A stretch of 64,000 nt of DNA from Robiginitomaculum sp. (GTDB lineage: Bacteria > Pseudomonadota > Alphaproteobacteria > Caulobacterales > Maricaulaceae): assembly GCA_002733805.1 (NCBI GenBank), contig NVXG01000005.1, positions 1 to 64,000 on the forward strand, written 5' to 3'. Both the position numbers and the translations under genes were made by a program. Below, one piece after another: positions 9,697-18,945 of this stretch (positions are counted from its first letter, which is position 1; each line of letters begins with the position of its first letter). The notes beneath the pieces were generated by a model. The model saw only the letters and a list, made by a program, of their open reading frames with translations, did no database searches and was not told the DNA's origin.

Positions 9697-11086
9697 CAAA
9701 GTATGGGAACGCCATTTGGTTCGGGCACAAACGCCGGAGCAACCAGGGGTTCTCTATATTGACCGCCATCTGGTTCACGAGGTTACCTCCCCGCAAGCCT
9801 TTTCCATGTTGCGCGATAAGGGTCTGAAACTCAGATGCCCTGAGCGTACCTTTGCCACCATGGACCATTCCATTCCGACCATTCCATTTGAGGGTGGTAA
9901 GCCGGTGTATGCCAGCGAGGAAACCAGCGCACAGGTCAGCACACTGCAACAAAACTGCTCGGATTTTGATATTGAGCTACATGGTTGGGACAGCCCACAC
10001 CGGGGTGTCATTCATGTGATGGCCCCAGAGTTAGGCCTGACCCTGCCGGGGATGACCATTGTTTGTGGTGATAGCCATACCGCGACCCATGGCGCATTTG
10101 GTGCCTTGGCATTTGGGATTGGCACCACCGAAGTTGCCCACGTTTTTGCCACGCAATGTTTGTTGCAGGCCAAGCCAAAATCCATGCGGGTGACCATTGA
10201 TGGTCGGCTGACCGACGGGATCACGGCCAAAGATATGGCCTTGGCGGTTATCGCGGCATTGAGCGCGTCTGGCGGTACTGGGTATGTCATTGAATATGCC
10301 GGTGAGGCGGTGCGGGCGTTGGGTATGGAAGGGCGGATGACCCTTTGTAATATGAGTATCGAAGCTGGCGCCCGAGCCGGGATGATTGCCCCGGACGAAG
10401 TGACGTTCAACTGGCTGCAGGGGCGGACCCATGCCCCAGAAGGTCAAGCATGGGAAGAGGCAATTGCCGATTGGAAAACCTTGTGTACGGACGACAAAGC
10501 GGTGTTCGACAAGGAAATTTCCCTGCGCGGGCAACACATTGCTCCGATGATTACCTATGGTCCGTCACCGGATCAGGCAATGGCAGTGGACTCGATCACC
10601 CCCAACCCGGCGGGCAATGTCGAAGCCGAAGGCTTGGACTATATGCAATTTACCGCCGGTCGCCCCGTGTTGGGTGAAAAGGTCGATGTGGTCTTTATTG
10701 GTAGTTGCACCAATGGGCGTTTGTCAGACCTGTGGGAAGTAGCCCATGTCTTGAAGGGTCGCAAAATTCACAAACGCGTGCGTATGTTGATCGTGCCCGG
10801 TTCCGAACAAGTCAGACGCAATGCTGAAAGCGAAGGCTTGCATGATATCTTTATCGCTGCTGGCGCCGAATGGCGGCTGCCGGGCTGTTCCATGTGTATT
10901 GCCATGAATGGCGATATGGCCCAGCCGGGCGAGCTGGTGGTCTCGACCTCCAACCGCAATTTCAAAGGCCGTCAAGGCAAAGGCGCCCGTACCGTTTTGG
11001 CTTCACCGGCCACCGCTGCGGCCTGTGCCGTGTGGGGCGAAGTTGCCGACCCACGGCCCTTTAGGGAGACCCCCCATGTCGCTTGA
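9674..11086 (+). CDS. leuC: 3-isopropylmalate dehydratase, large subunit
   Basis: 470 residues from ATG 9674, chosen because AGGAG lies seven bases upstream and the protein then begins [15 protein letters not shown] as in the family. The longer open frame back to 9530 would lie wholly inside ilvE. An aconitase-family [4Fe-4S] enzyme isomerising 2- to 3-isopropylmalate with LeuD. Cluster cysteines are in IGSCTNGR (near residue 344) and PGCSMC (near residues 402-405). It overlaps leuD by 11 bases. Confidence 0.96.
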   Translation: MSSKSLFDKVWERHLVRAQTPEQPGVLYIDRHLVHEVTSPQAFSMLRDKGLKLRCPERTFATMDHSIPTIPFEGGKPVYASEETSAQVSTLQQNCSDFDIELHGWDSPHRGVIHVMAPELGLTLPGMTIVCGDSHTATHGAFGALAFGIGTTEVAHVFATQCLLQAKPKSMRVTIDGRLTDGITAKDMALAVIAALSASGGTGYVIEYAGEAVRALGMEGRMTLCNMSIEAGARAGMIAPDEVTFNWLQGRTHAPEGQAWEEAIADWKTLCTDDKAVFDKEISLRGQHIAPMITYGPSPDQAMAVDSITPNPAGNVEAEGLDYMQFTAGRPVLGEKVDVVFIGSCTNGRLSDLWEVAHVLKGRKIHKRVRMLIVPGSEQVRRNAESEGLHDIFIAAGAEWRLPGCSMCIAMNGDMAQPGELVVSTSNRNFKGRQGKGARTVLASPATAAACAVWGEVADPRPFRETPHVA

Positions 11087-11657
11087 TAAAATTAGCCGCT
11101 TCACTTCCAAAACCATGGTGCTGGAAGCCGAAAACATTGATACCGACCAGATCATTCCGGCCCGGTTTTTGACCACGACCGTACGCGAAGGTCTTGGCAA
11201 ACTGGCTTTTTATGATTGGCGTTATAACGAGGCAGGTCTGCCGGTGAACTCTGATCCGTTTGCTGGCAAAGACCCGGCGATCTACCAAATTCTAGTCGGC
11301 GGCGATAATTTTGGTTGCGGTTCGTCGCGTGAACATGCGCCTTGGGCTTTGGTTGATTTCGGGTTTCGGGCGATCATCAGCACCAAGATTGCCGATATTT
11401 TCAAAAACAACGCATTGAAAAATGGCTTGTTGCCGATTGAAGTTGAGCCAAAAATACATGCTGAATTATTGGCATCCCCCGGTGTGGAACTAACCATTGA
11501 TCTGGAGCGCCGCGAAATTATCCGAGCCGATCATTGGCGGCAAAGTTTTGATGTGGACCCGTTTGGTCGCCAGTGTTTGCTGGACGGCATTGACCCGCTT
11601 GGCTTTTTACAAAGTTGTGAGGCGGACATTGAAAAATTTGAGGCAAGACAGACATGA
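11076..11657 (+). CDS. leuD: 3-isopropylmalate dehydratase, small subunit
   Basis: 193 residues from ATG 11076, preceded by TTAGGGAGA (ribosome site). It begins [20 protein letters not shown] and contains [12 protein letters not shown] and [14 protein letters not shown], the swivel-domain signatures of LeuD. It forms the heterodimer with LeuC. The open frame extending upstream to 10908 is only the shadow of leuC. It overlaps leuB by four bases (ATGA). Confidence 0.96.
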   Translation: MSLDKISRFTSKTMVLEAENIDTDQIIPARFLTTTVREGLGKLAFYDWRYNEAGLPVNSDPFAGKDPAIYQILVGGDNFGCGSSREHAPWALVDFGFRAIISTKIADIFKNNALKNGLLPIEVEPKIHAELLASPGVELTIDLERREIIRADHWRQSFDVDPFGRQCLLDGIDPLGFLQSCEADIEKFEARQT

Positions 11658-12700
11658 GTTATAGAATTGCGGTGCTTCCCGGTGACGGGGTAGGACCAGA
11701 GGTGACCAAAGCCGCTGTTTCCGTATTGTCGGCAGCAGCGCGGCGTTTCAATTTAACCCTCGAATTTGAAGAATATGAGTTCGGCGGCGCAGCGATTGAT
11801 CAATACAATGATCCACTACCACCAGAAACGCTGGCCGGATGCCAAGCGGCTGATGCGGTGTTTTTAGGCGCGGTAGGCGGTCCGAAATGGGATGGCGGCG
11901 GCCCACGGCCCGAAGCGGGCTTGCTTGGTTTGCGTAAAGAACTGGGGTTGTTTGCCAATTTGCGCCCGGTTGAATTGCACCCGGCCTTGGCTGATTTTTC
12001 GCCCTTGCGGCCCGAACGGATCAAAGGCGTAGACATCTTGATCGTCCGCGAATTGACCGGTGGCCTGTATTTTGGTGAGAAAAAACGTGAAGGCGATACG
12101 GCCAGCGATCTTTGCGTTTATTCAAAGACGGAAGTAACCCGCGTGGCCCGTGTGGCATTTAATGCGGCCCGTTTGCGCCGAAACCATGTCACCTCGATCG
12201 ACAAGGCCAATGTGCTGGAAACCAGCCGCCTATGGCGCGAAACGGTCATTGAGGTCCATGGCAATGAATTTTCCGATGTAGAATTACGTCATGAATTGGT
12301 CGATTCAGCCGCGATGAAGCTGATCACTTCGCCGGGTTCTTATGATGTAGTTCTGACCGAAAACCTGTTTGGCGATATTTTGAGCGACGAGTGTTCGGTG
12401 TTGACCGGCTCGATTGGTTTGTTGGGTTCAGCCTCACTGGGTGCTGGGAAAAATGGTCTGTTTGAGCCAATCCACGGCTCGGCCCCGGATATTGCCGGGC
12501 AGAATGTGGCCAATCCAGTAGGTGCCATTGCCAGTGCGGCCATGTTGCTGCGCTATGCCTTGAAACAGGACGCGGCGGCCAAGTCGATTGAACAGGCGAT
12601 TTTCACCAGCCTGGAAGACGGGGCCAGAACTCGCGATCTGGGCGGCGAGCTAAGCTGTACCGATATGGCTTCCAAAATCGTCTCGCTGATGGGTTCCTGA
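11654..12700 (+). CDS. leuB: 3-isopropylmalate dehydrogenase
   Basis: 348 residues. NAD-dependent oxidative decarboxylation of 3-isopropylmalate to the leucine 2-oxo acid. Family signatures include LPGDGVGPEV at the N-terminus, RELTGGLYFGEKK in the middle and the GSIGLLGSASLG turn after the metal/substrate aspartates (NLFGDILSDE). It is the last gene of the ilv-leu operon; the next gene is convergent only 11 bases away, with no obvious U-rich terminator between them. Confidence 0.96.
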   Translation: MSYRIAVLPGDGVGPEVTKAAVSVLSAAARRFNLTLEFEEYEFGGAAIDQYNDPLPPETLAGCQAADAVFLGAVGGPKWDGGGPRPEAGLLGLRKELGLFANLRPVELHPALADFSPLRPERIKGVDILIVRELTGGLYFGEKKREGDTASDLCVYSKTEVTRVARVAFNAARLRRNHVTSIDKANVLETSRLWRETVIEVHGNEFSDVELRHELVDSAAMKLITSPGSYDVVLTENLFGDILSDECSVLTGSIGLLGSASLGAGKNGLFEPIHGSAPDIAGQNVANPVGAIASAAMLLRYALKQDAAAKSIEQAIFTSLEDGARTRDLGGELSCTDMASKIVSLMGS

Positions 12701-12711
12701 CTCTATCCGCG

Positions 12712-13902
12712 TCACGAGTGAGAGAGCGCATTGCCGCAAGCAATGGCGCTGGCCCATGCCCATTGAAAATTATGACCGCCCAAATGTCCGGTGACATCAA
12801 CCACTTCGCCAATGAAGTATAAGCCCGGCACCGATTTGGCTTGCATCGTGGTCGAGGACAGCTCATTCGTGCTGACCCCGCCAAGGGTAACTTCGGCCTT
12901 TTTGAAGCCTTCACTACTTGCCGGTTGCACGCGCCAAGCCTTTACCGCGCAGGTTAGCTCTTGCAACGCGGTATCGCTCATGTCGGCCAACCGGACAGCC
13001 GGAACTCCGCTGGCTAAGGTTTTGGCCAACCGGCTAGGTAGAAGCCCAGCCAAAAACCCGGCCGGGCTTTGCTTCGGGCTGGCTCGTCGGGCGGCTTGTA
13101 ATGCGCCCAGCACATCGCGGTCCGGTTTCATGTCGACCTGAATGGTCTGGCCCGGTTGCCAATAGGAAGAGATTTGTAAAATTGCCGGTCCGGAAAGTCC
13201 GCGATGAGTAAACAACATGGCTTCCCGGAACCGGGTTTTGCCATGGCTGACTTCAACATCCAAAGAGAGACCCGACAGGTCAGAAAATTGTTCTTGCAGA
13301 TCAGTTTCAAAGCACAAGGGAACCAGAGCCGGGCGAGGCTGTACGATCTTCAGGCCAAATTGTCGGGCAATCTGATACCCAAACTGACTGGCCCCCATTT
13401 TAGGAATGCTTGGCCCACCGCAGGCCATGACTAGCGAGCGACAGCTATATTCCCGGTTTGTGGTCTTTACTAGAAACTGCTGATTTTGGTGCTGCACGTC
13501 CAAAATTTCCTTCTGCAACTGGATTTCATTTTGCGCGTCAGTACATTCAGCCAATAGCATGTCGATAATCTGCCCGGCGCGCTCATCGCAAAACAACTGA
13601 CCCAGAGTTTTTTCATGCCAAGCGATGTTGTGCGTCTCGACCAGATCAATAAAATCTTGTGGAGAATATCCGGCCAACGCCGATTTGCAAAAATGCGGGT
13701 TTTGCGACAGAAAGTTCTCAGGGCCGCAATGCAAATTGGTGAAATTACATCGTCCGCCGCCGGAGATTCTGATTTTCTCACCGGCCGATTTGGCCTTGTC
13801 CAAAATCAATACGGAGCGGCCCTGTTGCCCGGCTCTGGCCCCACACATCATACCAGCCGCGCCAGCCCCGATGATGATCACATCGTAATTTTGTGAATGC
13901 AT
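12712..13902 (-). CDS. BaiN/HI0933-family FAD-dependent oxidoreductase
   Basis: 396 residues from ATG 13902, chosen over an upstream TTG because GAAAGG precedes it. It begins with a dinucleotide-binding motif YDVIIIGAGAAGMMCGARA and has the hallmark ISGGGRCNFTN of the HI0933/YhiN/BaiN flavoprotein family, plus a C-terminal FAD motif ending GHNFQWAWASAIACG. The physiological substrate of most members is unknown; BaiN itself acts on bile acids, which should not be transferred here. It is convergent with leuB and separated by about 180 bases from the divergent DoxX gene. Confidence 0.85.
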   Translation of the reverse strand: MHSQNYDVIIIGAGAAGMMCGARAGQQGRSVLILDKAKSAGEKIRISGGGRCNFTNLHCGPENFLSQNPHFCKSALAGYSPQDFIDLVETHNIAWHEKTLGQLFCDERAGQIIDMLLAECTDAQNEIQLQKEILDVQHQNQQFLVKTTNREYSCRSLVMACGGPSIPKMGASQFGYQIARQFGLKIVQPRPALVPLCFETDLQEQFSDLSGLSLDVEVSHGKTRFREAMLFTHRGLSGPAILQISSYWQPGQTIQVDMKPDRDVLGALQAARRASPKQSPAGFLAGLLPSRLAKTLASGVPAVRLADMSDTALQELTCAVKAWRVQPASSEGFKKAEVTLGGVSTNELSSTTMQAKSVPGLYFIGEVVDVTGHLGGHNFQWAWASAIACGNALSHS

Positions 13903-14082
13903 GGGATTGCCTTTCAAGCATCGCGGCCAAACGTAGTGTGCCCATATCCGCCGGGCTGTGCAAACGTAAAGCGATGGGGTCGTGGGTTGTCCTCACAGAC
14001 GCTTGATAAGTCGTGACTGGAAACGCTAGAGTAATATGAATTATGTGACACCATCCTTTTGAGCGGTACAGCAGAGACGCAA

Positions 14083-14574
14083 ATGCATGAAAATTTGAAA
14101 AAGACCAGAAAATACATACCGCATCTGGTCGCTGGGTTTTGTGCAATGATTTTTGTGGATTCTTTACGGTACAAATTTACCAATGCCCCCGAAACTCAGG
14201 TGATCTTTGGGACACTGGATGCGTGGAGTTCTTCATTGGGTGCGCCGGGTTTGTTTGCCCAGAGCGGACTATTTTCACAATATGTAATTGGCTCGGCCGA
14301 ATTGGTCGCGGCCAGCTTGTTGATTGTTGGAATTTTGCCAGCCTTGCGGCGGCTGCAAAGCATAGGTTTTGTCTTGGCGCTGGCCATTATGAGCGGCGCG
14401 GTGAGTTTTCACTTGTTCACGCCCTTGGGTATTGATCCCAACCATGATGGCGGTGGTTTATTCGTGGCGGCGATGGTGATCTGGTTGAGCAGCTTGACCA
14501 TGGTTGTGGTGCGCCGCAAGCAATTGCTGTCTATTGGTTGCGGTCTGCTGGGTGTTCTGAAAGACAAATCCTGA
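14083..14574 (+). CDS. DoxX-like four-helix membrane protein
   Basis: 163 residues from ATG 14083; a TTG eight codons earlier is less likely. Four hydrophobic segments are visible: roughly residues 13-27, 62-83 (QYVIGSAELVAASLLIVG), 92-110 (SIGFVLALAIMSGAVSFHLF) and 120-150, the pattern of the DoxX/DoxD-like family. Function is not defined from sequence. The stop overlaps the start of a secreted YHS-domain protein (TGATG), so the two are almost certainly co-translated and may work together. Confidence 0.65.
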   Translation: MHENLKKTRKYIPHLVAGFCAMIFVDSLRYKFTNAPETQVIFGTLDAWSSSLGAPGLFAQSGLFSQYVIGSAELVAASLLIVGILPALRRLQSIGFVLALAIMSGAVSFHLFTPLGIDPNHDGGGLFVAAMVIWLSSLTMVVVRRKQLLSIGCGLLGVLKDKS

Positions 14575-15041
14575 TGAGAGCTTTGAAACTATTTCGAGCT
14601 ATTTTATTTAGCCTAATTATTAGCGCCATGGGGTCAGTTGCTTTGGCCAATGCTGATCCGGTTTACACCTCCCGGTTTTCTGATCTGGCGGTCGGCGGGT
14701 ATGATCCGGTGGCCTATTTTACCAATGGCGAGCCGACCAAGGGCAGTGCGGAAATTATCACAAATTATATGGGTGCCATCTGGCGGTTTTCTTCTCAAGA
14801 AAACGCACAATTATTTCTAGCCGATCCCGGTAAATATGCGCCGCAATATGGCGGGTATTGCTCATGGGCAGCGGCGGCCGGGTACACGGCCAGCGGCGAC
14901 CCGAAACGCTGGAACATTGTCGATGGCAAGTTATATCTGAATTATAATGGGCGCATTCAAAAGCGCTGGGTAAAAGACATTCCCGGCTTTATCGAGCAAG
15001 CCAATGCCAATTGGCCAGATGTGGTTTTGAACGAAGACTAG
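14574..15041 (+). CDS. Secreted YHS-domain protein
   Basis: 155 residues from ATG 14574, which overlaps the stop of the DoxX-like gene. The N-terminus MRALKLFRAILFSLIISAMGSV...ANA is a Sec signal peptide with likely cleavage after ANA. The mature protein contains GYDPVAYFTNGEPTKGS and GAIWRFSSQENAQLFLADPGKYAPQYGGYCSWA (quoted in parts), the arrangement of periplasmic YHS-domain proteins, which are linked to metal or copper handling in other families. No function is asserted here beyond an exported small domain protein. Confidence 0.75.
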   Translation: MRALKLFRAILFSLIISAMGSVALANADPVYTSRFSDLAVGGYDPVAYFTNGEPTKGSAEIITNYMGAIWRFSSQENAQLFLADPGKYAPQYGGYCSWAAAAGYTASGDPKRWNIVDGKLYLNYNGRIQKRWVKDIPGFIEQANANWPDVVLNED

Positions 15042-15193
15042 TGCGTACAGCGATTAACTGTACTTTCTTGTCATCACACGGCTTGTCCGGGTGATCCAGT
15101 AAATGTTGCAATTTTCATGAGGGTGCGCCGGCTGGATTGCCTAGCCCACCGATCAAGTTGGAGGGTGGACGTGCAATGACCGGCGAGGGGCGT

Positions 15194-15466
15194 TTATTTG
15201 GTGCCGATCCGGACCGGGCCGCCTTTGGCGGCTTGCGACGGGCCAAACGACATATCGAGAATTTTGGTCGACTCAGTGGCCAGATGAATGGCTTGGGTCA
15301 GGTGTTCCAGTATTTCTATATTATTGGCCAATACCGACATTGCCTCTGGCCGTTTGTCGCTGGTGATCTTGGCGCAGCGAGCCACGATATCAGCTCGCAG
15401 ATCGCACAATAGATCTTCGAGTTTATGTCCAGCCGGGTTTTCTTCTGAAACCAAAAAACGTGTCAT
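15194..15466 (-). CDS. Small conserved-looking hypothetical protein
   Basis: 90 residues from ATG 15466, with GGAG about seven bases upstream. No membrane segment or known motif; the sequence is mostly helical (KLEDLLCDLRADIVARCAKI ... VLANNIEILEHLTQAIHLA) with a tail FGPSQAAKGGPVRIG. I do not recognise the family. It lies alone on the reverse strand between the YHS gene and the pterin dehydratase. Coding potential is judged from amino acid composition and ribosome site only. Confidence 0.55.
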   Translation of the reverse strand: MTRFLVSEENPAGHKLEDLLCDLRADIVARCAKITSDKRPEAMSVLANNIEILEHLTQAIHLATESTKILDMSFGPSQAAKGGPVRIGTK

Positions 15467-15558
15467 GAGTGTACTCCATCGTCGGGTTAGCGTTCGCATT
15501 GTTACAAAAGGGTGTTAAGGAATAGCTGACGGCGAAAGAATAAGGGAAGTGCAGGGTT

Positions 15559-15855
15559 ATGGACAGTAAAGTAGGTGCCGCAGCAGCCGTAAAACAACTC
15601 GATGGCTGGACCGTGGCCCAGGGGCGTGATGCGATCGAAAAAACCTTTTTATTCAAAGATTTCAATCAAGCATTTGGATTTATGACCCGGGTATCCTTGC
15701 GAGCCGAACAGATGGATCACCATCCGGAATGGTTCAATGTTTACAATAAGGTTGAAGTATTACTTAGCACACACGATGCCGATGGGGTAACCAAACTGGA
15801 CCTCGAATTGGCTGAATTTATGGACAAAATAGCAAAGGAAATGAACCATGAGTGA
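15559..15855 (+). CDS. phhB: Pterin-4a-carbinolamine dehydratase
   Basis: 98 residues. It recycles the 4a-hydroxytetrahydropterin formed by aromatic amino acid hydroxylases. Family features: LDGWTV at the N-terminus, [19 protein letters not shown], and the active-site motif [21 protein letters not shown] with the conserved histidines. Length is normal for PCD/DCoH. No phenylalanine hydroxylase is in the window, so the substrate pathway lies elsewhere or the protein serves another pterin. The 3' end overlaps the SDR gene by eight bases. Confidence 0.92.
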   Translation: MDSKVGAAAAVKQLDGWTVAQGRDAIEKTFLFKDFNQAFGFMTRVSLRAEQMDHHPEWFNVYNKVEVLLSTHDADGVTKLDLELAEFMDKIAKEMNHE

Positions 15856-16630
15856 AAGACTATTGGGCAAGAAAGCAGTGATTACCGGCGGGGCCAGTGG
15901 TCTGGGTTTGGCCATTGCCAAGATGTTTGTTGCAGAAGGCGCGCAAGTTGCCCTGACCGATATCAATCTGGAAGGCGCACAAAAAGTTGCGGCTGACCTG
16001 AATGCCACGCGCCAAGGAGCGGCCAGTGCATTCGAGCACAATGTAGCCAAGGAACAAGAATGGATCGACGTTCTGGCTAAGGCCAATGAAGCGATGGGCG
16101 GGATCAGTGTTTTGGTCAACAATGCCGGGATCGGCACCATGGGCAGCATTGAGGATGAAAGCTTTGAGGAATGGAAGCGGGTGATGAGCGTGGATGCGGA
16201 CTCGGTTTTTCTAGGCTGCAAACACGCCATGAAATACCTGAAGGAAAATCAACCCGGCGCAATCGTCAACATGTCATCTATTGCCGGGCTGTACGCGTCT
16301 GGCCTGATGCCGGGCTATAATGCGGCCAAAGCGGCTGTTTGGTTATTGTCCAAATCGGTGGCCTTGCACTGCGCTTCATCCGGCTATGAAATTCGCTCCA
16401 ACTCGATCCATCCGGTGTTTATCCGCACGCCGATTCTGGACGGGGTGGCCGTAGCTTTTGGGCTGAAAAGTGAAGAAGAACGTGACAAGGTATTGTCGCG
16501 CGGCATTCCGATGCGCCGAATTGGCGAGCCGGAAGACGTGGCCTATGCTGCCGTCTATCTGGCCTCTGACGAGAGCAAGTTTGTGACCGGGATCGAATTG
16601 AAAATTGATGGTGGAATGAGCGCGCAATAG
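15848..16630 (+). CDS. Short-chain dehydrogenase/reductase
   Basis: 260 residues, classical SDR. Cofactor motif [12 protein letters not shown] near residue 15, NNAGIG near residue 90, catalytic Ser in NMSSIAG and Tyr/Lys in YNAAK. The C-terminal [17 protein letters not shown] is typical. Substrate specificity is not readable; similar enzymes act on hydroxysteroids, sugars or cyclic alcohols. The start overlaps the pterin dehydratase stop, so the two form an operon. Confidence 0.9.
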   Translation: MSERLLGKKAVITGGASGLGLAIAKMFVAEGAQVALTDINLEGAQKVAADLNATRQGAASAFEHNVAKEQEWIDVLAKANEAMGGISVLVNNAGIGTMGSIEDESFEEWKRVMSVDADSVFLGCKHAMKYLKENQPGAIVNMSSIAGLYASGLMPGYNAAKAAVWLLSKSVALHCASSGYEIRSNSIHPVFIRTPILDGVAVAFGLKSEEERDKVLSRGIPMRRIGEPEDVAYAAVYLASDESKFVTGIELKIDGGMSAQ

Positions 16631-16659
16631 TCGTGGGATTGGTCAGATCGGTGTGCGTC

Positions 16660-17091
16660 CTATTGGGCGCGCACCATCAGATTTGAAATCAGAAACACCG
16701 CTTTGCCCTTGCCCAGCATCCGGTCGGTTGCGGTCTGCATCCGCGTCGATAGATACTGTGCATCGGGAACTTCCCCAGCATTGTAGGCATTGCCAGCATA
16801 GCGGTTGAACTCGCGGGTATAGGTATCTTGTAATCGCGGTAGCAGGCTACGCGCTTTTTTGCGTAATTTGCTGTCCTCAATTTCTAACCCAAAACCCAAA
16901 ACCATCATGCCACGAACTCGATAGCCTTGCAGCACACTGGCTGCCATTTGCGGAAATTCCACAAAATTTGGCCGGGCGCTATCACCCGAGCTGGTTTTTG
17001 CAGGAGGGCCGTCGCCACTGGCCAAAGCTGGGCTGGCAATCAGGGTTAATCCAGCCAGTACCACATACATAAAGGTTCGAATTGTTTTCAT
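16660..17091 (-). CDS. Exported hypothetical protein
   Basis: 143 residues with a Sec signal peptide (MKTIRTFMYVVLAGLTLIASPALA, likely cleavage after ALA). The mature part is polar and ends in MLGKGKAVFLISNLMVRAQ, a hydrophobic strand-like tail. The layout (short export signal, one globular domain, conserved-looking GKGKAVFLISNLMVR end) recalls small alphaproteobacterial proteins sometimes annotated Tat-signal or FliL-like, but I cannot support a function. It is convergent with the SDR gene. Confidence 0.6.
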   Translation of the reverse strand: MKTIRTFMYVVLAGLTLIASPALASGDGPPAKTSSGDSARPNFVEFPQMAASVLQGYRVRGMMVLGFGLEIEDSKLRKKARSLLPRLQDTYTREFNRYAGNAYNAGEVPDAQYLSTRMQTATDRMLGKGKAVFLISNLMVRAQ

Positions 17092-17152
17092 GGCACTGGC
17101 GTACCATGCAACCGGTAAAGGAATGGTGTGGATTGCGGTTAAAAAACCAAGG

Positions 17153-18451
17153 TCAGGCGACGTAGCTGCGATGTCCGGCTAACCAAGTTTCTTGTATCAC
17201 CATCTGTCCGCCCAACATGCCAAGCGCAAACAACAAATCCATGATGTCTGGACTTTGAGCGGTCCGCCGGGCCAAAAGTGGGCTGGCCATTGGATTAATC
17301 ACCACAAAGTCTGCCTCTTTACCTGTTTCGAAATTCCCAACTTTTGCCTCGATGTGCAGCGCTTTGGCCCCGCCCAAGGTGGCTAGGTACAGCGCCTCGA
17401 GCGGGTGCAGGGCGTGGCCGCGCAATTGCCCGACTTTATAGGCTTCGGCCTGGGTGCTCAGCATCGAAAAGCTGGAGCCAGCCCCCACATCCGTGCCCAA
17501 TCCAACATTGATATTGGCGGCGCGAGCCGCTCGCAAATTAAACAGGCCGGAACCTAAAAATAGGTTTGAAGTCGGGCAGAACGCGATGCTGGCTCCCGCT
17601 GCGGCAATGCGCGATTGCTCACTGTCCGACAGATGAACACAGTGGGCAAACACGGCTCGATCGCACAACAAGCCAGCTTTTTCATAAACGCCCAGATAAT
17701 CATCGCAATCAGGGAATAGCTCGCCAACTAGTTCAATTTCTTTTTTGTTCTCCGACAAGTGGGTGTGCATCAGCACATCCGGGTGCTCGCGCAGCATGTG
17801 GCCCGCATCGGTCAATTGGTCCCACGTGCTGGTCGGGGCAAAGCGCGGCGTGATGGCATAGCCCAAGCGGCCTTTGTTTTGCCACTCGTCGATCAGCGCC
17901 AAGGTATCAGTTCTGCCTTGGCTGATGGTTTCGCACAAATCATCCGGTGCGCCGCGATCCATCAGAACTTTGCCGCCAATCAGCCGCATATTTTTGACCA
18001 AGGCGGCATCAAACAAAGCGTCGATTGAGTGTTTGTGTACCGTACCAAATACCAAGGCCGATGTAGTGCCATTGCGAATTAATTCATCGACAAAAAACTG
18101 GGCGGTATCGGTGGCGTATTGTCGGTCTCGGCCAATTCTTTGCTCAACCGGAAACGCATAATCATTCAGCCATTCGAGCAGGTGCTGGCCAAAGCTGGCG
18201 ATGATGTCGGTTTGGGCGAAATGGATATGGGTATCGACAAAGCCGGGTAGGATCAGCGAAGATCCGTGTTCGATCAATTGCCATTGTCCAGAATCGGGGC
18301 TCAGCTTGTCCCAATGGTCACAGCCCACAATTTTGCCAGCTTCAACCAGCAGACACCCATCCTCAAAATGGGCCAGCGCTTTGGATTGGCCAGTGCTGCC
18401 GGGATCGCCCAACAAATGCGCGATGCGTCCGCGATGGGCCGTCCGGTTCAT
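17153..18451 (-). CDS. guaD: Guanine deaminase
   Basis: 432 residues, amidohydrolase family. It deaminates guanine to xanthine, feeding the xanthine dehydrogenase of this cluster. Zinc ligands are visible: PGFVDTHIHFAQ near residue 70, HTHLSENKKE, FAHCVHLS and GLGTDVGAGSSFSM. DTHIHFAQTDII and the FPVEQRIG loop are typical of GuaD rather than other TIM-barrel deaminases. It is the last gene of the reverse-strand purine operon and overlaps allA by four bases. Confidence 0.94.
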   Translation of the reverse strand: MNRTAHRGRIAHLLGDPGSTGQSKALAHFEDGCLLVEAGKIVGCDHWDKLSPDSGQWQLIEHGSSLILPGFVDTHIHFAQTDIIASFGQHLLEWLNDYAFPVEQRIGRDRQYATDTAQFFVDELIRNGTTSALVFGTVHKHSIDALFDAALVKNMRLIGGKVLMDRGAPDDLCETISQGRTDTLALIDEWQNKGRLGYAITPRFAPTSTWDQLTDAGHMLREHPDVLMHTHLSENKKEIELVGELFPDCDDYLGVYEKAGLLCDRAVFAHCVHLSDSEQSRIAAAGASIAFCPTSNLFLGSGLFNLRAARAANINVGLGTDVGAGSSFSMLSTQAEAYKVGQLRGHALHPLEALYLATLGGAKALHIEAKVGNFETGKEADFVVINPMASPLLARRTAQSPDIMDLLFALGMLGGQMVIQETWLAGHRSYVA

Positions 18452-18945
18452 AACAACGCCTCTATCGTTATCGGTGGTTCCAGCGTCACTTCTTCGCAGT
18501 CCACACCGGTTTCGCTTCGGTCGATCACCAGAAAATCAGACACGGCATTCAGTGCCAGCGAGAAATGATGCCAAGTTCCGGCGGTAAAGTTTACGCCTTG
18601 TTGGCCAGTGGCCAAAAATGCCCGAATTTGGTCGCGTACAAAGTCTCCGGGTGGGGCGACCATTAATAACCAGTTACGTCCACTTAGCGGAATAAATGCC
18701 TGACTGCCCAGCCTGTGCCGTTCCATCTGATGTAGCACCAGCGGCCATGGCAGCGGTTTACTGCGAAATATGCTCAAGGTTGGCGCGCCATTTTCTCGGG
18801 TTATATCCAGATCAGCCAATTCACCAAACCGCATTGAGTGACCCTGATTGATCGATTGTGCGGTGTGCCCGTCCGTTTCGATTACTTGCCCAAACGGGGC
18901 AAAGGCAGTGCGGGTCAATGGCTGAACGGTGAGAGGGTCAGTCAT
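18448..18945 (-). CDS. allA: Ureidoglycolate lyase
   Basis: 165 residues from ATG 18945, overlapping the end of puuD by eight bases; an upstream TTG start is possible. It cleaves ureidoglycolate to glyoxylate and urea. The cupin-like AllA signatures QAFIPLSGRNWLLMVAP and FTAGTWHHFSLALN are clear. It completes the allantoicase branch encoded on the opposite strand of the same cluster. Confidence 0.92.
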   Translation of the reverse strand: MTDPLTVQPLTRTAFAPFGQVIETDGHTAQSINQGHSMRFGELADLDITRENGAPTLSIFRSKPLPWPLVLHQMERHRLGSQAFIPLSGRNWLLMVAPPGDFVRDQIRAFLATGQQGVNFTAGTWHHFSLALNAVSDFLVIDRSETGVDCEEVTLEPPITIEALL

